A stretch of 64,000 nt of DNA. Source: Virgifigura sp964551315. Its GTDB lineage: Bacteria; Pseudomonadota; Alphaproteobacteria; Dongiales; Dongiaceae. The position numbers and the translations under genes were made by a program. Below the pieces are notes generated by a model. It had not been told where the DNA came from, searched no databases, and saw only the letters and a program-made list of their open reading frames with translations. Below, in pieces: positions 40,782 through 48,162 of this stretch; position 1 is the stretch's first letter; each line of letters starts with the position of its first letter. The stretch is taken from assembly GCA_964551315.1 (NCBI GenBank), contig CAZKCM010000020.1:1-64000 (forward strand), written 5' to 3'.

Positions 40782-41948
40782 ATGGTGGATCAGGCCGACC
40801 ACGCCGACTCTCGCACCGCAAGCCCGGCCCGAATGACGCGGCCGGCCTGCCTCATGCAGCGGCTTCTGATGCGCGCGGCGGGGCTGGTCGGCTGGATGCG
40901 CGCGAATCTTTTTTATTCGTGGGTCTCCACGGCCGTTACGCTCGTCCTCGCCTATGCCGTGGCCCGGATCGGGATCGCGCTCATAGACTGGGCCGCCCTG
41001 AGCGCGGTCTGGTCGGTGCCGGCCGGTCCCTCCGGGCCCGATACGGCGGCGTGCCGGGCGCTCGAAGGCGCCGGCGCGTGCTGGGCGATCATTACGGAGA
41101 AACACCGCTTCGTCCTGTTCGGCACCTATCCCTACGAGGAGCACTGGCGGCCCGCGCTGTGCGTGCTCATCTTTGTCGCGCTCTACGGCGCCACGGCCTG
41201 GCGGCGATTGTGGAACAGGACGTTGCCGCTCGTTTGGGCGCTGGCGGCCGTCGCCGTGGGCGCCCTCATGTGGGGTGGTGTCGCCGGGCTGTCCTACGTG
41301 CCCAACGAGCGCTGGGGCGGGCTCGTGATAACCTTGATGCTCGCCACCTTCGGCCTTGCCTTCGCCTTTCCGCTTGCCGTCCTCGTGGCGCTTGGGAGGC
41401 GCTCCAGCCTGCCGGCGATCCGCATGCTCTGCGTTCTCTACGTCGAGCTGATCCGCGGCGTACCGCTCATCTCGCTGCTTTTCATGGCAAGCGTGGTTCT
41501 CCCGCTCTTCCTTCCCGATGGCATGACCATCGACAAGCTCCTGCGCGCGCAGATCGCCATCACGCTTTTCGCCGGAGCCTATCTCGCGGAGGTCGTGCGG
41601 GGCGGGCTCCAGGCCATACCCAAAGGGCAGTACGAGGCGGCCGATGTGCTTGGGTTCGGCTACTGGACCAAGATCCGGCTGATCATCCTTCCACAGGCGC
41701 TTCGCATCGTGATCCCGCCGCTGGTGAACACGTTCATCGGGATCTTCAAGGACACGAGCCTGGTGCTCGTGATCGGCATCTTCGACTTGCTCGGGGCCGG
41801 CAAGATGGCTGCGATGGAACCCGCCTGGCAGGGCTTCGCCATCGAGGTCTTCATTTTCTGCGGTCTTGTCTACTTCTCGTTCTGTTTTGCCATGTCGCGT
41901 TACAGCCAAAGACTAGAGCAGGATCTGAGGTTGCACGAGACGCGGTAG
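40782..41948 (+). CDS. aapM: Amino-acid ABC transporter permease (AapM-like)
   Basis: A 388-residue partner permease, four bases after the first. The EAA loop AIPKGQYEAADVLGFGYWTKIRLIILPQALR lies near the C terminus, before the last helices. In other alphaproteobacteria aapP, encoding the ATPase, follows aapM. Here the operon stops and leftward infA and csp come next, so the ATPase must be supplied from another locus. Confidence 0.9.
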   Translation: MVDQADHADSRTASPARMTRPACLMQRLLMRAAGLVGWMRANLFYSWVSTAVTLVLAYAVARIGIALIDWAALSAVWSVPAGPSGPDTAACRALEGAGACWAIITEKHRFVLFGTYPYEEHWRPALCVLIFVALYGATAWRRLWNRTLPLVWALAAVAVGALMWGGVAGLSYVPNERWGGLVITLMLATFGLAFAFPLAVLVALGRRSSLPAIRMLCVLYVELIRGVPLISLLFMASVVLPLFLPDGMTIDKLLRAQIAITLFAGAYLAEVVRGGLQAIPKGQYEAADVLGFGYWTKIRLIILPQALRIVIPPLVNTFIGIFKDTSLVLVIGIFDLLGAGKMAAMEPAWQGFAIEVFIFCGLVYFSFCFAMSRYSQRLEQDLRLHETR

Positions 41949-42102
41949 CCGTGACAGACCGGCGGCGCGCGCCGGGCATGGCACTCTTTCTCTGCTCTTA
42001 AGATTTTTCTTCGGGAGCGGGGAGCGAATCGCGGCCGGCGTGGCAGCGCAGTCGGCGAGTTTGGATTGGCGGGCGCTCGAAATGCCCGGAGCGCTCTACG
42101 AT

Positions 42103-42381
42103 CTAGCGGCGCCGCTTCGCGACGGGCCGGGGCCGAGGGCTGCGCGCGTCGCTTGACCTCTCGTCCTTGTGGCGGAAGGTCACGCGGCCCTTGGTGAGGT
42201 CGTAGGGCGTCATCTCGACGGTGACGCGGTCCCCGGCGAGGATGCGGATCCGGTTCTTCTTCATCTTGCCCGATGTGTAGGCCAGCGTCTCGTGCCCGTT
42301 GTCGAGCTGGACCCGAAAGCGGGCATCGGGCAGTACCTCGAGAACCAGGCCCTCGAACTCGAGCACATCTTCTTTCGCCAA
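42103..42381 (-). CDS. infA: Translation initiation factor IF-1 with basic C-terminal extension
   Basis: A 92-residue S1/OB-fold protein. It starts MAKEDVLEFEG and contains NGHETLAYTSGKMKKNRIRIL and ELTPYDL-type TPYDLTKGRVTF. IF-1 blocks the A site of the 30S subunit. After the usual end at residue ~72 there is an extra ~20-residue Arg/Lys/Pro-rich tail. It is transcribed behind csp, separated by 54 bases with a strong hairpin, so it may be cold-regulated and could be a second IF-1 copy. Confidence 0.9.
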   Translation of the reverse strand: MAKEDVLEFEGLVLEVLPDARFRVQLDNGHETLAYTSGKMKKNRIRILAGDRVTVEMTPYDLTKGRVTFRHKDERSSDARSPRPRPVAKRRR

Positions 42382-42404
42382 TGGCGGGTCCTCCCTAAGG
42401 GGTG

Positions 42405-42428
42405 GCGGGGCGGCCGAAGCCGCCCCGC
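42405..42428 (-). promoter_or_regulatory. Hairpin between csp and infA
   Basis: Perfect 10-bp stem GCGGGGCGGC / GCCGCCCCGC with a four-base loop. It lacks a U-tract, so it is more likely an mRNA processing or stability element, or a partial attenuator between the two genes. Confidence 0.4.
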
Positions 42429-42435
42429 GGCGCCG

Positions 42436-42642
42436 CTATTCCGCCTTCAGGTTGACGGCGGCCAACTTGCCCTGCTGGCCGCGCTGAACCTCGTAGCTTA
42501 GCCTCTGGCCTTCGTGCAGGCTGCCGATGCCCGACCGTTCAACCGCCGAGATGTGGACGAAAACATCCTTCGAGCCGTCGTCCGGCTGAATGAATCCGTA
42601 TCCCTTCATGGCGTTGAACCATTTGACCGTACCGGTGGACAT
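42436..42642 (-). CDS. Cold-shock protein (CspA family)
   Basis: A 68-residue OB-fold RNA chaperone with RNP1 KGYGFIQPDDG and RNP2 VFVHIS. It melts mRNA structure at low temperature or under stress. The ATG at 42642 gives the family N terminus MSTGTVKWFNAMKG. A promoter-like pair at 42985-43013 would make a ~335-base leader, in keeping with the long leaders of cold-shock genes. infA follows on the same strand. Confidence 0.93.
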   Translation of the reverse strand: MSTGTVKWFNAMKGYGFIQPDDGSKDVFVHISAVERSGIGSLHEGQRLSYEVQRGQQGKLAAVNLKAE

Positions 42643-42984
42643 GAAACTCTCCGAAAAGTAGACGGCCGCCGCGCAACCTGCGAAGCGGATCAGGCATCGA
42701 GATGGATGGAACCAGGTCGGCGCTACAAGCGGAGCGAGGAGATGGAAGCCGACCCAAAACGAGCTGACGGGCCAAGCATAGGCAGTCCGCGGCCGTCTTA
42801 CAACGGTTCTTGTTCTCTCTCGGCGACCGGATCGGGGTGTCGCGCGCCCGTCTGCCGTGGATCGGGGCAGGGTACCGAAGCCTCCCAAGCGGGCTGGCGG
42901 AAGCCGAGTTTTCCACGGCGGGGGCAAGAGTTTAACAATGGTTAACGCTTCGGGACTTGCCCGCTTGCGTTCGCGTAAGTTCTT

Positions 42985-43013
42985 ACTATAAGGGCCATCT
43001 AAAATATGCCTAA
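42985..43013 (-). promoter_or_regulatory. Candidate csp promoter
   Basis: Minus-strand TTAGGC (43013-43008) and TATAGT (42990-42985), 17-base spacer, in an AT-rich tract about 345 bases upstream of the csp ATG. Confidence 0.45.
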
Positions 43014-43060
43014 AATATGGGCAGATAGTAGACGGCGCTCAAAACCTGCGTCAGACGCAA

Positions 43061-43081
43061 TGATCCACAGAGTTATCCACA
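43061..43081 (+). promoter_or_regulatory. Pair of DnaA-type boxes
   Basis: TTATCCACA at 43073-43081 is a perfect DnaA box; TGATCCACA at 43061-43069 differs at one base. They share orientation and are 12 bases apart, beside an AT-rich repeat. Confidence 0.5.
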
Positions 43082-43290
43082 GAATCTGTTGATAGCCTTC
43101 CCGATGAGCCGTCCTCGATACGAGGAGCGCAGGGCATGGTTCGCCGCGGTCGTCGGTGACATTGATCGAACCGACGATCTGCGGGTGCTCGATTCCGCCC
43201 GCGGGCACGCACTCGGCGTCCTTCGGTTCTCGGAATTGGGACCCGCCGTCCTGAACGACGAAGCGTGAGCCCGGCCGCCGCCCGGCCGCT

Positions 43291-43482
43291 CTAAAGCCGG
43301 GTCACGCGATCGGCGTCGCGGCCGAGGGTCTCCCGACAGAACCGCTTGGCGTCCTCCTCGCTCGCCTCGGCGGTTGGGAATGGGCCATCCATCGCCAAGC
43401 GCCGCCCGTCGCGCCAGACCGACCAATGGAAGTTGTCCGTGTCCGTCGGGCCTGACCAGCGCTCGATAACGATCTCGATCAT
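43291..43482 (-). CDS. Small hypothetical protein
   Basis: A 63-residue soluble protein from the ATG at 43482. It begins MIEIVIERWSG and contains FHWSVWRDGRRLAMDGP followed by a helix FCRETLGRD. The beta-rich N terminus and single helix suggest a compact fold. No family recognised. The ATG at 43557 gives a longer form with no ribosome site evidence. Confidence 0.55.
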   Translation of the reverse strand: MIEIVIERWSGPTDTDNFHWSVWRDGRRLAMDGPFPTAEASEEDAKRFCRETLGRDADRVTRL

Positions 43483-43642
43483 CCCCGCATACCGGGTCCC
43501 ATGACCGGAACGGTCGAGCGGCTCATTCAGCGCCCCCAGCCCGGTCCCCGGGATCATTGTAATCGAAGAACGGTTTCAAGCCCATAGGGCGCGTTGCGCA
43601 GAACCCGTCGCAAGAGGTTCCTCGCAGCGGCCAGGTAATGAT

Positions 43643-44230
43643 TCAGAGGTCGTTGCCCCGCGGTGCCGCAAGCCCGCGCCAGAACCATCGCGGCGAACGT
43701 TCCACCGCGACGGCCAGCATTCTCGCGACGGCGCCATAGGCCGCCAGCGGCGCGGTCTCCGGATGGAGCTCGAGATAGGCATCGACGGCAGCCTCGTAGG
43801 CGGCGGGTGCGGCGGCACCGCCGTGCCGGGCTTCGCGATAAGCCAGCGCGACGGCGCGCAGCGTCGCGCGTTCCGGATCGGGCGCGGCGGCAATCACGAG
43901 CATCAGCGCCACGGCCTCCGCCGCCGTTGCCCGCGTGGCCTTGGGATGGCGGCGCAGGAAGACGGCAATCGCTGCCTCGCGGGCGATCGTGTCGGAGCGA
44001 CCGCGGAGGCGCTCCTGCCGATAGGCGAGCGCCAGAGCGCGAAGTGTGGCCCGGTCCGAACAGAGAGCGATGGAGGCCGGCGTGCTCCGATAGGCGCGGG
44101 ACGGGCGAGGCGGTCCGGCGGCTCCGGCCTGGGTGCCGTCGTCGGATCGCGCTTCGGCGCCCCGGCCGCCACGCCACCGGAGGCGCGTCGGTGCAGGAAT
44201 GCTGCGAAACCGTGCGTATGGCGGCGCCAC
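43643..44230 (-). CDS. Hypothetical protein with two internal repeats
   Basis: A 195-residue helical protein. The GTG at 44230, preceded by GAAAGG, is the best start; longer versions overlap an opposite-strand small gene. Two ~58-residue repeats (each starting ATLRA-x-ALAYR and holding a HP-x-A/T motif) occupy most of the C-terminal part, ending WFWRGL. It is probably soluble and all-helical. Its start abuts a perfect EcfG-type promoter facing the other way. Function unknown. Confidence 0.5.
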   Translation of the reverse strand: MAPPYARFRSIPAPTRLRWRGGRGAEARSDDGTQAGAAGPPRPSRAYRSTPASIALCSDRATLRALALAYRQERLRGRSDTIAREAAIAVFLRRHPKATRATAAEAVALMLVIAAAPDPERATLRAVALAYREARHGGAAAPAAYEAAVDAYLELHPETAPLAAYGAVARMLAVAVERSPRWFWRGLAAPRGNDL

Positions 44231-44231
44231 C

Positions 44232-44257
44232 GGAACCTTTCGCGCGGGTCTGCCGTT
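44232..44257 (+). promoter_or_regulatory. Sigma-EcfG-type promoter upstream of the tiny membrane protein
   Basis: GGAAC (44232-44236) and CGTT (44254-44257), 17-base spacer. It sits 49 bases before the ATG at 44307. Confidence 0.65.
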
Positions 44258-44306
44258 AGAAACACCAATTGCGCTGCGCGGCATAACCTTCATGGAAGGA
44301 TGCAGC

Positions 44307-44381
44307 ATGAACAGCATTTTCTGGATCATCGGCGTTATCGTCGTGATTATCGCCATTCTGTCCTTGCTGGGCCTCACGTAA
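44307..44381 (+). CDS. 24-residue single-pass membrane protein (copy 1)
   Basis: Starts at ATG 44307, six bases after the ribosome site GGAAGGA. The peptide is one uninterrupted hydrophobic helix, starting MNSIFWIIGVIV and ending LLGLT, with no charged residue. A paralogue occurs 240 bases downstream. A perfect EcfG-type promoter precedes it, so it is likely a general-stress membrane microprotein that associates with a membrane partner. No homologue name is known to me. Confidence 0.65.
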   Translation: MNSIFWIIGVIVVIIAILSLLGLT

Positions 44382-44623
44382 CGCATCGACAATCTTTTGT
44401 GCGCGCCGCCTGATTACTTTCCGGAGCATCTCAAAGCCGCGCCAGCGACATACCATCCAACGGTTGGCGAACAGGTGTTGCGGATCGGCCGGCGCAGGGC
44501 GCCTCCATAACTTGCGTCAAAGCGACGCCGATGGCCAGACCGATCGCGGATTGCCGCCTTATCCGAAGATCCGGGCGAGGCGGCCGGGTGTGATCGTCCT
44601 GCGGCATCTTCGTGGAGCGAGGA

Positions 44624-44701
44624 ATGGCATACAACATTTTCTGGATCATCGGCGTCATCGTGGTCGTGATCGCCGTCCTCCGCCTCGCCGGCATCGTCTG
44701 A
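44624..44701 (+). CDS. 25-residue single-pass membrane protein (copy 2)
   Basis: Starts at ATG 44624 behind GGAGCGAGGA and shares the core NIFWIIGVIVVVIAVL with copy 1, ending RLAGIV. Only one Arg interrupts the hydrophobic run. The upstream bases of both copies are also similar (GCGGCAT then CTTC and TGGA), showing that a short unit was duplicated. No separate promoter is obvious, so it may be read from the copy 1 promoter. Confidence 0.6.
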   Translation: MAYNIFWIIGVIVVVIAVLRLAGIV

Positions 44702-44741
44702 GCCGCGCGACGACCGACGGCGACGGCGCCTTCCGGGAAGC

Positions 44742-45272
44742 TCAAGCGCTCGCGAGCGCCTTGCGGACGGCTGTTTCGAGCTGGTGCGCGGTGAACGGCT
44801 TGAGCAGATAGCCGGCAGGGTTGATGGCCCGTGCCCGGGCGAGGGTCGGCGCGTCGGCATGCGCCGTCACGAACAGGATGGGGACGCCGAGCCGCTCCTG
44901 CAGAGATCGCGCCGCCACGATGCCGTCGACCTCGCCACGCAGGGTGATGTCCATGAGGACCAGGTCCGGCACGTGGCCGGCGGCGAGATCGAGCGCCTCG
45001 GCCGCGGTGGCCGTCACGCCGATCACGTCGTAGCCGCAGACCTCGAGGACGGAAGAGATATACAGGGCGTTCAACGCTTCGTCCTCGACGATCAGGATGG
45101 CGGCCGTTTCGCGCGACTCTTCCGACTCGTCGGGATCGGTCCCTGTCACCGAGTCCGCTTCCTTCGCCGCCCCGGACTGCGCGCTGCCCCAATGGCTCGC
45201 ACCGCTCCAATGGACCAAGTCGGCGGCGGTGTCGTCGCCGCCAACGCCGAGCTTCGTATCGTAAATCATCAC
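44742..45272 (-). CDS. Response regulator with N-terminal acidic extension
   Basis: A 176-residue protein. The first ~55 residues are acidic, Ser/Gly-rich and probably disordered; a receiver domain follows (ILIVEDE acidic pocket, Asp108 in LVLMDITLRGEVDG, TAHAD, LLKPF). There is no DNA-binding domain. The VEDE/ALNALYISS start resembles receivers that pair with HWE kinases. It is convergent with the tiny membrane proteins, suggesting a shared stress context, though no kinase is adjacent. Confidence 0.85.
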   Translation of the reverse strand: MMIYDTKLGVGGDDTAADLVHWSGASHWGSAQSGAAKEADSVTGTDPDESEESRETAAILIVEDEALNALYISSVLEVCGYDVIGVTATAAEALDLAAGHVPDLVLMDITLRGEVDGIVAARSLQERLGVPILFVTAHADAPTLARARAINPAGYLLKPFTAHQLETAVRKALASA

Positions 45273-45342
45273 AATACTTCCCGCGCCTCGTTCTGCGGAC
45301 CTGCCACGCTTCGCCCGGGCCCACCGATCCGCACTGCGAAGT

Positions 45343-45368
45343 GGAACGCCGCACCCGGACTGTGTGTT
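45343..45368 (+). promoter_or_regulatory. Near-consensus EcfG-type promoter
   Basis: GGAAC (45343-45347) and TGTT (45365-45368), 17-base spacer, 130 bases before the small protein start at 45498. Confidence 0.35.
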
Positions 45369-45497
45369 CAGTTGCCGAACACAGTTTCTTGCCTGCAGCC
45401 GTTGCCGGGCTGTGGTGAGAAAAATCGGGCATTTGGCCGTGACGGCCGAAGAACGGCTGTGCTACGGTCCCTCTTTGTCAAAAACAGGAGGACGGTT

Positions 45498-45692
45498 ATG
45501 GCAACCAACGCGCAACTTGCGGCGAAACTCCTTCGCGGGGCGGCGGGGTTTTTCCGCACCGTTGGCGACCAGAACGAACCGATCAGGGCGCAGATGGAGC
45601 AGAATGCCCGCACCTACGAGCACGTCGCGATGCTTGTCGAGCAGGATCCCAACGCCGAAATGTCTCTCCCGAAAGGGGAAGAGGAAGAGTAG
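45498..45692 (+). CDS. Small acidic-tailed hypothetical protein
   Basis: A 64-residue soluble protein from ATG 45498, preceded by CAGGAGGACG. It begins MATNAQLAAKLLRGAAGFFRT, has a helical middle (RAQMEQNARTYEHVAMLVEQ) and ends in a run of Glu. No family recognised. A near-consensus general-stress promoter lies upstream. Confidence 0.6.
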   Translation: MATNAQLAAKLLRGAAGFFRTVGDQNEPIRAQMEQNARTYEHVAMLVEQDPNAEMSLPKGEEEE

Positions 45693-45904
45693 GTGCGGCG
45701 GCGAGCCAGAACACCCATCCGCGGGCCTGCGGATGATGCTTCCCGTTGAAAGCGGCTCGCTTGTGGCCCGGCTCGAGGCGGGGCGCCAAACATGCCTTCC
45801 GCAGCGATGCAGGGACCGGCGGGCCGAAGGACGAGGCGCGAAGGCTGGGGGGCGAATGATCCGGCCAAATCGGACCCCGACATAAGCAAACGGCCGAGTG
45901 TGAC

Positions 45905-46738
45905 GTGAGGACCGTGTCCTTACCGTCCGGCGAGCCGGTTCCGGTGCTCGGCCAAGGAATCTGGCGCATGGGCGAGGACCCGGGGCGCCGGCGCGACGAG
46001 GTTGCGGCGCTCCGGCTCGGCCTCGACCTCGGAATGACCTTGATCGACACCGCCGAGATGTATGGCGATGGCGCGGCGGAAACCGTCGTGGCCGAGGCGA
46101 TCGCCGGCCGGCGCGACGAGGTCTTCCTCGTCAGCAAGGTGCTGCCGCAGAACGCGACGCGTCGCGGAATCGTGGCTGCTTGCGAGGCCAGCTTGCGGCG
46201 GCTGCGGACCGACCGGCTCGACCTTTACCTGCTCCATTGGCCCGGCTCCGTGCCGTTGGCGGAGACGCTCGAGGGGTTCGAGGCGCTGATGCGTGCCGGG
46301 AAGGTCCGCCATTTCGGGGTCAGCAATTTCGACATGGCCGAGATGGACGCGCTCTGGTCGCTCCCGGGCGGCTCGGCCGCCGTAACGAACCAGGTCCTCT
46401 ACAATCTTTCCCGGCGAGGCATCGAGTGGGATCTGTTGCCCTGGTGCCGTAGCCGTGGGCTGCCGGTGATGGCCTATTCTCCGCTGGAACAGGGGCGCGT
46501 GCTTGGCGAGGGCGGCCTGGACGCCGTCGCCCGCCGCCATGGCGTATCGCAGGCGCAGGTGGCGCTTGCCTGGGTTCTGCACCAGGACGGGGTGGTGGCG
46601 ATCCCCAAGGCTGCCGATGCGGGGCACCTGCGGGAGAACCGGGCGGCCCTCGACCTGCGGCTGAGCACCGAGGACATGGCGGCGCTCGACCGCTCCTTCC
46701 CGCCGCCGGCGGGGCCAAGCGAACTCGCCATTCTCTGA
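45905..46738 (+). CDS. Aldo/keto reductase
   Basis: A 277-residue (beta/alpha)8 reductase starting with GTG at 45905. The catalytic tetrad is Asp48, Tyr53 (DTAEMYGDG), Lys78 (VSKV) and His111 (LLHWPG); the NADPH site includes AIPKAAD near the end. It reduces aldehydes or ketones to alcohols. The next gene on the same strand, a PuuB-like oxidase, would release aldehydes, so detoxification of that product is plausible but inferred. Confidence 0.9.
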   Translation: MRTVSLPSGEPVPVLGQGIWRMGEDPGRRRDEVAALRLGLDLGMTLIDTAEMYGDGAAETVVAEAIAGRRDEVFLVSKVLPQNATRRGIVAACEASLRRLRTDRLDLYLLHWPGSVPLAETLEGFEALMRAGKVRHFGVSNFDMAEMDALWSLPGGSAAVTNQVLYNLSRRGIEWDLLPWCRSRGLPVMAYSPLEQGRVLGEGGLDAVARRHGVSQAQVALAWVLHQDGVVAIPKAADAGHLRENRAALDLRLSTEDMAALDRSFPPPAGPSELAIL

Positions 46739-46811
46739 GGATCGAACCTCTCCGTTCCGTCCGGAAGGGATGGGCTTGACGCGGCCCGGTATCGGCTTAG
46801 GCTGCACGCCG

Positions 46812-48101
46812 ATGCCGCCGCACGACCATCCCGAATCCTATTACGTCGCAACCGCCAAGGGGATGACCGCCCATGCGCGCCTCGCCGGCGAGGTGAGCTG
46901 CGACGTCTGCGTCGTCGGCGGCGGCTTCACCGGGTTGTCGGCGGCGCTCCACCTGGCGGAGGCCGGCTACGCGGTCGTCCTGCTGGACGCGAACCGGATC
47001 GCCTGGGGGGCTTCCGGACGGAACGGCGGGCAGGTCAACAGCGGCCTGCGGCTGGCGCCGACCGACCTCGTCGCCCGCTTCGGCCGTGAGGAGGCCCGCC
47101 GGCTTTGGGCGTTGGCCGAAGAGGCGAAGGAGACGGTGCGAGAGCGGATCCGCCGCCATGCCATTCCCTGCGACTACAAGCCCGGTGTGCTTCTGACGGC
47201 GGTGAAGGCGTCGCACCTCCGCTCGATGGCGGAGGACGTCGAATGCCTGAAGGGGGTGTTCGGCTATGAGCGGGTTCGCCTCGTGTCGCGCGAGGAAACC
47301 GCCTCGATGGTCGACGGCGGCCCGTATTATGGCTCCGTCCTCGACGAGGGGGCGGGGCATCTGCATCCCTTGAACTACGCGCTGGGCCTGGCGCGGGCGG
47401 CGGAAGCGGCCGGTGCCCGGCTGTTCGAGGACAGCGCGGTGACGGCGATCGAGCGGCCGGTGCCGGGCGGCGCGGCGACGGTGCGGACCGCCGGCGGCAG
47501 CGTCAGGGCGCGCTTCGTGGTCGTCGGCTGCAATGCCTATCTCGGCCGGCTGGAACCGCGGCTGGCGGCGAAGATCCTGCCGATCGGCAGCTATATGCTG
47601 GCGACCGCGCCCCTGGGGGCGGAGCGGGCCCGCCGGCTGATCCGCGACGACGTGGCGGTCTGCGACACCCGGTTCGTCGTGAACTACTACCGGCTCTCGG
47701 CGGATCACCGGGTCCTGTTCGGCGGTGGCGAGACCTATACCGGCCGCGAGCCGCGCAATCTCAAGGAGTTCGTACGGGCGCACATGCTGCGGGTTTTCCC
47801 GCAGCTTGCCGACGTCGGCATCGATTATGCCTGGGGCGGGCGGGTCGCGATCACGCTCAATCGGCTGCCGCATTTCGGCAGGCTGGCGCCGAACGTCTAT
47901 TTCGCCCACGGCTATTCCGGCCAGGGGGTGGCACTGGCCACGCTCGCGGGCAAGCTGATCGCCGAGGCGATCACCGGGACCGCGGAACGGTTCGACGTCT
48001 TCGCCCGCCTTCGCCATCGCGATTTCCCCGGCGGTGCCCGGCTGCGCCGTCCGATCGCGGCCATCGGCATGCTCTACTACAGTCTCCGCGACCGGCTTTA
48101 G
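46812..48101 (+). CDS. puuB: FAD-dependent amine oxidase (PuuB-like)
   Basis: About 429 residues from ATG 46812 (MPPHDHPESYYVA), the typical N terminus; an ATG at 46770 is the alternative. The FAD loop VVGGGFTGLSAALHLA and the SGRNGGQVNSG segment place it in the D-amino-acid-oxidase/PuuB group that oxidises gamma-glutamylputrescine to an aldehyde. PuuA, PuuC and PuuD genes are not adjacent, so the substrate is uncertain. It follows the aldo/keto reductase closely. Confidence 0.83.
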   Translation: MPPHDHPESYYVATAKGMTAHARLAGEVSCDVCVVGGGFTGLSAALHLAEAGYAVVLLDANRIAWGASGRNGGQVNSGLRLAPTDLVARFGREEARRLWALAEEAKETVRERIRRHAIPCDYKPGVLLTAVKASHLRSMAEDVECLKGVFGYERVRLVSREETASMVDGGPYYGSVLDEGAGHLHPLNYALGLARAAEAAGARLFEDSAVTAIERPVPGGAATVRTAGGSVRARFVVVGCNAYLGRLEPRLAAKILPIGSYMLATAPLGAERARRLIRDDVAVCDTRFVVNYYRLSADHRVLFGGGETYTGREPRNLKEFVRAHMLRVFPQLADVGIDYAWGGRVAITLNRLPHFGRLAPNVYFAHGYSGQGVALATLAGKLIAEAITGTAERFDVFARLRHRDFPGGARLRRPIAAIGMLYYSLRDRL

Positions 48102-48162
48102 AGCACCGAATAGAACAGGAACGGAGCGGGCAGGGCGGCGGGCCCGGGAAGGAGTCGCCCGG

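Larger units (their letters stand above)
42643..43290. other. 648-base noncoding region: csp leader, promoter and DnaA boxes
   Basis: Bases 42643-42930 look like a long leader for csp. A divergent-base AT-rich core (42930-43085) holds GTTAAC motifs, a csp promoter candidate, a direct repeat CTAAAATATG (42999-43008 and 43010-43019, period 11) and two DnaA-type boxes. The remaining ~200 bases show no ORF with a ribosome site. Confidence 0.5.

Noticed and set aside
39641..42001. A 786-codon rightward frame across both permeases
   Set aside because: Out of frame with well-supported permease genes and without transmembrane structure.
43061..43081. Chromosomal replication origin
   Set aside because: Only two DnaA boxes and no dnaA, dnaN, parAB, gidA or hemE neighbour. 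Kept as a DnaA-type regulatory site, not an origin.
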